Below are positions 58,861 to 64,000 of a stretch of 64,000 nucleotides of DNA, in pieces. Source of the DNA: Dickeya dianthicola NCPPB 453 (GTDB taxonomy: Bacteria; Pseudomonadota; Gammaproteobacteria; Enterobacterales; Enterobacteriaceae); assembly GCF_000365305.1 (NCBI RefSeq), contig NZ_CM001841.1:3687139-3751138 (forward strand), in the 5' to 3' direction. Made by a program: the position numbers and the translations under genes. The notes under the pieces are model-generated. The model saw only the letters and a program-made list of their open reading frames with translations, was not told where the DNA came from and ran no database searches. How positions within the stretch are numbered: position 1 is the first letter of the stretch; the number at the start of each line of letters is the position of its first letter.

Positions 58861-59862
58861 TTAGCCATGAGAGCCGGAAGCGGGAATCAGCAGGCATGAC
58901 CCCTGCGTGCTGCGGCTTTCCAGCGCGCGGTGGGCGGACTGAGCATCTTCCAGCGCAAATTTCTGGCTGTCCGGCACGTCCACCTTGATGGCGCCGCTGG
59001 CGATCTGCGCAAACAGTTCACGGCTGGCCTGTTCCAGTTCCTCACGGTTGGTGATGTAACTGAACAGCGACGGCCGGGTCACGTACAGCGACCCTTTCTG
59101 GTTGAGAATGCCGAGATTCACCCCGGTGACCGGGCCGGACGCGTTGCCGAAACTGACCATCAGCCCGCGCCGCTTCAGGCAGTTAAGCGAGTCTTCCCAG
59201 GTATCTTTCCCCACCGAGTCATACACTACCGGTACTTTTTCTTCGTGGGTCAATTCCAGCACCCGCTGGACGATGTCTTCTTTGCGGTAGTTAATCGTCG
59301 CCCAGGCGCCCGCCTGTTTTGCCAGTTCCGCCTTGTGGTCAGAACCGACGGTGCCTATCAGTTTCGCCCCCAGCGCCTTCGCCCACTGGCAGGCAATCAA
59401 CCCGACGCCGCCGGCGGCCGCGTGGAACACAAACACCTCGCCCGGTTTCACTTCATAAGTCTGACGCAGCAGGTAATACACCGTCAGCCCTTTCAGGAAC
59501 GAAGCCGCCGCCTGCTCAAAGCTGATGTTATCCGGCAGCAGCGCCACCTTGTCCGCCGGCACGTTATGCCGCTCGCTGTAGGCGCCCAGCGCCGACTGGG
59601 CGTACACCACGCGGTCGCCCACCTTGAGGTGTCTTACGTTCGCCCCGGCTTTCACCACCACGCCGGCTGCTTCAGTACCCAGGCCAGAGGGAAACGCCGG
59701 CGGCGAATACAGCCCGGAACGAAAATAGGTATCGATAAAATTGATGCCGATGGCGCGGTTTTCCACCTGAACGTCGTTAAGACCCGGTTCGCGCGGCGTG
59801 TAATCCACATATTCCAGCACCCCCGGCCCGCCGTGGTCGCTGAACTGAATACGTTTGGCCAT
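58861..59862 (-). CDS. qor: Qor, NADPH:quinone reductase (zeta-crystallin family)
   Basis: The 333-residue protein starts MAKRIQFSDHGGPGVLEYVDY (59862) behind GAGGAG. It has the medium-chain dehydrogenase fold without zinc ligands: NFIDTYFRSGLY, GLGTEAAGVV, the NADPH motif HAAAGGVGLIACQWA and YDSVGKDTW. It is next to dnaB, transcribed away from it, as in E. coli. Confidence 0.97.
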   Translation of the reverse strand: MAKRIQFSDHGGPGVLEYVDYTPREPGLNDVQVENRAIGINFIDTYFRSGLYSPPAFPSGLGTEAAGVVVKAGANVRHLKVGDRVVYAQSALGAYSERHNVPADKVALLPDNISFEQAAASFLKGLTVYYLLRQTYEVKPGEVFVFHAAAGGVGLIACQWAKALGAKLIGTVGSDHKAELAKQAGAWATINYRKEDIVQRVLELTHEEKVPVVYDSVGKDTWEDSLNCLKRRGLMVSFGNASGPVTGVNLGILNQKGSLYVTRPSLFSYITNREELEQASRELFAQIASGAIKVDVPDSQKFALEDAQSAHRALESRSTQGSCLLIPASGSHG

Positions 59863-59982
59863 GATTCTCCTCGCTCTATCGTGTGTGCCCGCTGATGTCA
59901 TCGGACAATATGTTATTCCTGTAGTTAGGATATACAATGCTCCCACCCCTTAAGGTAAATCAACCAGTAAAGAACGCGTTTC

Positions 59983-61386
59983 ATGGCAGAAAAAAAACCA
60001 ACTAAATCGGCAGAACCCCGCGACCGTCAGGTAGAAGGGCTAAAACTTCCGCCCCATTCCATCGAAGCGGAACAGTCGGTGCTAGGGGGGTTGATGCTCG
60101 ATAACGAGCGTTGGGACAACGTTGCCGAGCGCGTCAGTGCCAACGACTTTTTCAACCGCGCCCACCGGCTGATCTTTAACGAGATGCAGCGCCTGCTGGA
60201 AATGAGCAAGCCCATTGACCTGATAACCCTGTCGGAGTCGCTGGAGCAAAAAGGCGATCTGGAGTCCGCCGGCGGTTTCGCCTACCTGGCGGAACTGGCG
60301 AAAAACACCCCCAGCGCGGCCAATATCGGCGCGTATGCCGACATCGTGCGCGAACGTGCGGTGGTGAGAGAAATGATCGCCGTCGCCAACGAAATCGCCG
60401 ACGCCGGTTACGACCCGCAGGGCCGCAGCAGCGAAGACCTGCTGGATCTGGCCGAATCGCGGGTGTTTCAGATAGCGGAAAACCGCGCCAGCAAGGATGA
60501 AGGCCCCAAAAGCATCGACCGTATTCTGGAAGACACCGTCTCGCGCATCGAACAGCTTTATCAACGCCCGCACGACGGCGTGACCGGCGTATCCAGCGGC
60601 TATCAGGATCTGGACAAGAAAACCGCCGGCTTGCAGAAATCGGACCTGATTATCGTGGCGGCGCGCCCCTCAATGGGGAAAACCACCTTCGCCATGAACC
60701 TGTGCGAAAACGCCGCCATGACGCAGGAAAAACCGGTGCTGATCTTCAGTCTGGAAATGCCCGGCGAGCAGCTCATGATGCGTATGCTGGCGTCGCTGTC
60801 GCGCGTGGACCAGACCCGCATCCGTACCGGCCAGCTCGACGATGAGGACTGGGCGCGCATCTCCAGCACGATGGGGCTGCTGCTGGAAAAGCGCAACATG
60901 TACATTGACGACTCCTCCGGCCTGACGCCAACCGACGTGCGTTCCCGCGCCCGCCGGGTATTCCGCGAGCACGACGGCCTGAGCCTGATCATGATCGACT
61001 ACCTGCAGTTGATGCGGGTGCCGTCGCTGTCTGATAACCGCACGCTGGAAATCGCCGAGATTTCCCGCTCGCTCAAAGCGTTGGCAAAAGAATTGCAAGT
61101 GCCGGTTATCGCGCTGTCGCAGCTCAACCGTAGTCTGGAGCAGCGCGCCGATAAACGCCCGGTTAACTCCGACTTGCGTGAATCCGGCTCCATCGAGCAG
61201 GACGCCGACCTGATCATGTTTATCTACCGTGATGAGGTGTATCACGAAAACAGTGATCTGAAAGGCATCGCTGAAATCATTATAGGGAAACAGCGTAACG
61301 GGCCGATCGGCTCCGTTCGTCTGACCTTTAACGGGCAGTGGTCGCGTTTCGACAACTACGCTGGGCCACAATACGATGATGAGTAA
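59983..61386 (+). CDS. dnaB: DnaB, replicative DNA helicase
   Basis: The 467-residue helicase has an N-terminal helical domain (PHSIEAEQSVLGGLMLD), a linker, and the RecA-like domain with Walker A ARPSMGKTTFAMN, Walker B LIMIDYLQLM and the C-terminal DLRESGSIEQDADLIMFIYR. No intein or insertion is seen. It unwinds the fork ahead of DNA polymerase III. Confidence 0.99.
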   Translation: MAEKKPTKSAEPRDRQVEGLKLPPHSIEAEQSVLGGLMLDNERWDNVAERVSANDFFNRAHRLIFNEMQRLLEMSKPIDLITLSESLEQKGDLESAGGFAYLAELAKNTPSAANIGAYADIVRERAVVREMIAVANEIADAGYDPQGRSSEDLLDLAESRVFQIAENRASKDEGPKSIDRILEDTVSRIEQLYQRPHDGVTGVSSGYQDLDKKTAGLQKSDLIIVAARPSMGKTTFAMNLCENAAMTQEKPVLIFSLEMPGEQLMMRMLASLSRVDQTRIRTGQLDDEDWARISSTMGLLLEKRNMYIDDSSGLTPTDVRSRARRVFREHDGLSLIMIDYLQLMRVPSLSDNRTLEIAEISRSLKALAKELQVPVIALSQLNRSLEQRADKRPVNSDLRESGSIEQDADLIMFIYRDEVYHENSDLKGIAEIIIGKQRNGPIGSVRLTFNGQWSRFDNYAGPQYDDE

Positions 61387-61459
61387 ACCATGATGATGAA
61401 TAAATCACGTGGATAAATAAATCACAGTCGATGATAAATAAACGCACTAAGGACTCAGA
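61387..61459 (+). repeat. Degenerate short repeats between dnaB and alr
   Basis: Variants of GATAAATAAATCAC occur three times (about 61399, 61413 and 61432). They look like a decayed tandem duplication in the dnaB-alr spacer. AAGGACTCAG at the end gives the alr ribosome binding site. Confidence 0.5.
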
Positions 61460-62536
61460 ATGAAAACGGCAACCGCCGTCATTGATCGTCAGGCTTTGCG
61501 CCACAATCTGCAACGTATCCGCCAGATGGCGCCACAAAGCCGGCTGATCGCCATAGTCAAAGCCAACGCCTACGGGCATGGCGCCGTGGAGGCCGCCCGC
61601 GCCTTTTCCGACGCCGACGGTTACGGCGTCTCCCGCCTCAGCGAAGCGCTGGCGCTGCGCGCCGCCGGCATCACCAAGCCCATCCTGCTGCTGGAGGGTT
61701 TTTTTGCCGCTGACGAGTTGCCGCTGCTGGCCGAACACCAGTTGGAAACCGCCGTACACAGCGAAGAACAACTGGCGGCGCTGGAACAGGCGCACCTGGC
61801 GCACCCGCTGACGGTCTGGATGAAGCTCGACACCGGCATGCACCGCCTCGGCGTGCTGCCGGAAAAGGCCGACGCCTTTTATGCCCGGCTGAGCGCCTGC
61901 TCCAGCGTAGCGCAGCCGGTGAACATCATGAGCCACTTTTGCCGCGCCGATGAACCACAAGCGGGCGCCACGCAACGCCAGCTCGACTGCTTCGATGCCT
62001 TTGTGCAAGACAAACCGGGCCGTCAGTCTATCGCTGCCTCCGGCGGGATTCTGCTGTGGCCGCAGACCCACCGCGACCAGATCCGTCCCGGTATTATCCA
62101 GTACGGCGTCTCGCCGCTGGCGCAGGGCGACGCCAGCCAGTGGCAGCTCAAACCGGCGATGACCCTGACCTCGCACCTGATTGCGGTGCGCGAGCACCAT
62201 ACCGGCGAGCCGGTGGGTTACGGCAGCAGTTGGAGCAGCCCGCACGACACCCGCCTCGGGGTGATTGCAATTGGCTATGGCGACGGCTATCCGCGCGATG
62301 CCAAAAGCGGCACGCCGGTGTGGATCAACGGCCGCGAAGTCCCGCTATCCGGCCGAGTCTCAATGGACATGATCACTGTCGATTTGGGGCCCAACGCGCA
62401 GGATAACGTCGGCGATGAGGTGATTTTGTGGGGCGGCCCGCTGCCGGTGGAAAAAGTTGCCGCCTACAACGGCATCAGCGCCTATGAACTGATTACCCGC
62501 CTGACCAGCCGCACCCAGTTGGAGTACATCGGTTAA
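61460..62536 (+). CDS. alr: Alanine racemase
   Basis: The 358-residue PLP enzyme makes D-alanine for peptidoglycan. The PLP lysine is K34 in [14 protein letters not shown], and the second catalytic base Tyr is in VGYGSSWSS (about residue 254). It lies 73 bp after dnaB, as in E. coli. A terminator follows 85 bp later. Confidence 0.98.
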   Translation: MKTATAVIDRQALRHNLQRIRQMAPQSRLIAIVKANAYGHGAVEAARAFSDADGYGVSRLSEALALRAAGITKPILLLEGFFAADELPLLAEHQLETAVHSEEQLAALEQAHLAHPLTVWMKLDTGMHRLGVLPEKADAFYARLSACSSVAQPVNIMSHFCRADEPQAGATQRQLDCFDAFVQDKPGRQSIAASGGILLWPQTHRDQIRPGIIQYGVSPLAQGDASQWQLKPAMTLTSHLIAVREHHTGEPVGYGSSWSSPHDTRLGVIAIGYGDGYPRDAKSGTPVWINGREVPLSGRVSMDMITVDLGPNAQDNVGDEVILWGGPLPVEKVAAYNGISAYELITRLTSRTQLEYIG

Positions 62537-62571
62537 CGTCTCAGCGTGCGTTGCTCAACAACATAGCGCAT

Positions 62572-62615
62572 TTTCCATACGTCGCTTTTTCCATTTCCAT
62601 ACGTCGCTTTCCTCA
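62572..62615. repeat. 22-bp tandem duplication after alr
   Basis: TTTCCATACGTCGCTTTTTC plus CA is followed by TTTCCATACGTCGCTTTCCT plus CA; the first 17 bases are identical. Confidence 0.8.
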
Positions 62616-62620
62616 TATAC

Positions 62621-62658
62621 AAAAAGCCCGCCCCCGGATAATCCGGAGGCGGGCTTTC
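62621..62658 (+). terminator. Terminator after alr
   Basis: AAAAAGCCCGCC pairs with GGCGGGCTTT, with an extended inner stem (TCCGGATTATCCGGGG type), and is followed by CT-rich sequence. It also faces the DUF1471 gene on the minus strand and could serve both. Confidence 0.85.
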
Positions 62659-62714
62659 TGGCTCAGCGCTGAAGAGAACCGCGATTAAAAAAACAGCGGC
62701 TGAGTAATCAGTAA

Positions 62715-62963
62715 TCAGTTATACAGTTCGGCGACACCGCGAATCTGATCATCACCGGTAGCGGAAATGATGCGGAAAGATTTGGCGCCAGCAGCATCGG
62801 CTTTGGCAGACAGTTGAGCCTGCAAATCGTCCAGGCTATGGCCGGTGGCAGAAACGGTGCCCAGATCGCGGCGCTGTACCGATTGCACTTCAGTAGCAGC
62901 CAACGCGCCGAAAGAGAGAGTAGCCAGAGCGACGGCAGCAACAACAGTTTTGATCGATTTCAT
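62715..62963 (-). CDS. DUF1471 (YdgH/BhsA/McbA-like) periplasmic peptide
   Basis: The 82-residue protein starts MKSIKTVVAAVALATLSFGA (62963) behind AAGGGG. The signal peptide ends GALA (residue 22). The mature part GTVSATGHSLDDLQAQLSAKADAAGAKSFRI...GVAELYN has the DUF1471 pattern seen in E. coli YhcN and BhsA, which respond to stress and affect biofilm. It is a distant relative of the bsmA lipoprotein at 8 kb. Confidence 0.85.
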   Translation of the reverse strand: MKSIKTVVAAVALATLSFGALAATEVQSVQRRDLGTVSATGHSLDDLQAQLSAKADAAGAKSFRIISATGDDQIRGVAELYN

Positions 62964-63087
62964 GGTAAGCCCCTTCACGTTAATCAAGTCGGGAAGGCGT
63001 GATTGCCTTCGATGTGAAGCAGGATAGCGCCGTCAGCGGACGGTTAAAATCGAGTTAATTTGCCGACAGAAATCAAAAAAATTGAAC

Positions 63088-63129
63088 AAAAAAAGCACCA
63101 AAAGATAAGCAAAAACTATCTTTTGGTGC
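63088..63129 (-). terminator. Terminator of the PheC-like gene
   Basis: A perfect 13-bp stem, GCACCAAAAGATA with TATCTTTTGGTGC, surrounds a nine-base loop. On the minus strand a T7 run follows, 78 bp beyond the stop codon. Confidence 0.85.
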
Positions 63130-63206
63130 GCAATGGCGGTGGATTATTCCAATCCATACCGTTAACTATGTTTATTTACATTGCATTACACAACAATAAC
63201 CACATT

Positions 63207-63974
63207 TTATTCCACTTTACCCAACCATTCAGACATTATCCTCCGATACTCTCCGGTCGATTTGGACAAATGCAGCCATTGATCCACATATAACTTCCAG
63301 CTCAGGTCGTCGCGCGGCAGCATGTACGCTTTCTCGCCATACTGCATCGGTGAGGACGGGTTAACCGCGCACAGTTGCGGATAACGTTTCTGCTGGTACA
63401 ACGCTTCCGACGCATCGGTAATCATCACGTCCGCCTGCTTGTCCACCAGTTGCTGGAAGATAGTCACGTTGTCATGCAGCGCCAGCCGGGCATTAGGTAA
63501 ATGGGCGTGAACAAACGCCTCGTTGGTGCCGCCCGCCGGCTCAATCACCCGCACCGACGGCTGATTAATCTGCGCCACCGTCTGATACTGGTCCTTGTCG
63601 TCGCAGCGCACCAACGGGATCTTGCCGTCCACGTCTAACGTGCTGGAGAAAAACGCCTTTTTCTGACGCTCCAGCGTCACAGAAATCCCGCCCATACCGA
63701 TATCGCACTGACCGGACTGAAAATCCGGCATCAGGGTTTTCCAGCTGGTTTTTACCCACTCCACTTTCACACCCAAGCTGTTAGCCAGCGACTGCGCCAT
63801 CGCGATGTCGATCCCTTCGTAATCGCCATCGGCGCGCAGCGACGTGTACGGCTTGTAGTCGCCGGTGGTGCATACCTTTAGCACGCCTTGTGCCTGCACC
63901 TGATCAAGATGAGAGGCAGCACTGGCGCCGCCGGCCAGCCCCAATAACAGCATCAGTGAAAACCGTTTTTTCAT
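63207..63974 (-). CDS. Periplasmic cyclohexadienyl-dehydratase-like (PheC) solute-binding-fold protein
   Basis: The 255-residue protein starts MKKRFSLMLLLGLAGGASAA (63974) behind AAGGAAC; residues 1-24 are a signal peptide. The fold is that of amino-acid binding proteins (VLKVCTTGDYKPYTSLRADG, GIDIAMAQSLANSLG). It resembles Pseudomonas PheC along its length: SWKTLMPDFQSGQCDIGMGG, GGTNEAFVHAHLPNA with the Glu that is catalytic in PheC, DNVTIFQQLVDKQADVMITD, EKAYMLPRDD and YVDQWLHL. PheC converts prephenate or arogenate to phenylpyruvate or phenylalanine in the periplasm. A plain amino-acid binding protein is the alternative; no transporter genes are in the window. Confidence 0.8.
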   Translation of the reverse strand: MKKRFSLMLLLGLAGGASAASHLDQVQAQGVLKVCTTGDYKPYTSLRADGDYEGIDIAMAQSLANSLGVKVEWVKTSWKTLMPDFQSGQCDIGMGGISVTLERQKKAFFSSTLDVDGKIPLVRCDDKDQYQTVAQINQPSVRVIEPAGGTNEAFVHAHLPNARLALHDNVTIFQQLVDKQADVMITDASEALYQQKRYPQLCAVNPSSPMQYGEKAYMLPRDDLSWKLYVDQWLHLSKSTGEYRRIMSEWLGKVE

Positions 63975-64000
63975 GAAAGTTCCTTGCAAACCTGTCTGGC

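Overview
The window reads as chromosome of a GC-rich member of the Enterobacterales, most likely Dickeya or a close relative in the Pectobacteriaceae. This is inferred from gene neighbourhoods and gene families; no species marker is present. Nearly all core proteins align by eye over full length with Escherichia coli counterparts (YtfE, FklB, S6/PriB/S18/L9, RlmB/RNase R/NsrR, YggRSTU-ProC-RdgB-HemW, LplT-Aas-GalR-LysA-LysR, DusA-PspG-Qor-DnaB-Alr). They form conserved blocks that are separated in E. coli but joined here. Three beta-glucoside (GH1) enzymes with two PTS systems fit a plant-associated, glucoside-using bacterium. I see no rRNA, tRNA, CRISPR array, prophage or intact insertion sequence.

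Layout. 1-12.7 kb: ytfE (cut by the window edge), a DUF2502 protein, fklB, ytfB, a DUF488 protein, rpsF-priB-rpsR-rplI, yjfP, a Cache-type chemoreceptor with a FliA-type promoter, bsmA, then nsrR-rnr-rlmB. 13-18 kb: a second chemoreceptor, a PucR-like regulator with a CodA-like deaminase, and yggR. 18.1-22.7 kb: yggS (apparently frameshifted), proC, yggT, yggU, rdgB, hemW and an entericidin. 22.7-26.7 kb: elaA, lplT, aas.

26.7-43.8 kb is the ancestral aas-omrA-galR-lysA-lysR block, split by two sugar islands. Island 1, between aas and the small RNA gene omrA, is a bgl-type operon: antiterminator, PTS IIBCA and two 6-phospho-beta-glucosidases, with an RNA antitermination site overlapping a terminator. 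Island 2, between galR and lysA, is a lactose/cellobiose-family PTS (IIC, GH1, IIB in one direction; IIA and a LacI regulator in the other). A UxuR-like GntR regulator lies at the far end, and three TTGGNATNCCAA palindromes sit in the divergent promoter region.

43.8-54.7 kb is accessory: an AT-rich fic gene, an ABC importer operon with an alkaline-phosphatase-superfamily hydrolase and a divergent UTRA-type GntR regulator, two LysR regulators, a secreted alpha/beta hydrolase, a 36-residue membrane peptide and a broken DUF1330-like gene. 54.7-64 kb returns to core: dusA and pspG (sigma-54 promoter with an IHF site) bracketed by two 127-bp ERIC elements, an orphan cytochrome P450, qor, dnaB, alr, a DUF1471 peptide and a periplasmic cyclohexadienyl-dehydratase-like protein.

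The least explained parts are the ABC/phosphatase operon, the orphan P450, the triple-operator PTS island, and a recurring pattern of short perfect or near-perfect tandem duplications (11-22 bp, 2-3 copies) between genes. Two apparent frameshifts, in yggS and the DUF1330 remnant, both fall in homopolymers, so sequence error must be excluded before they are interpreted.
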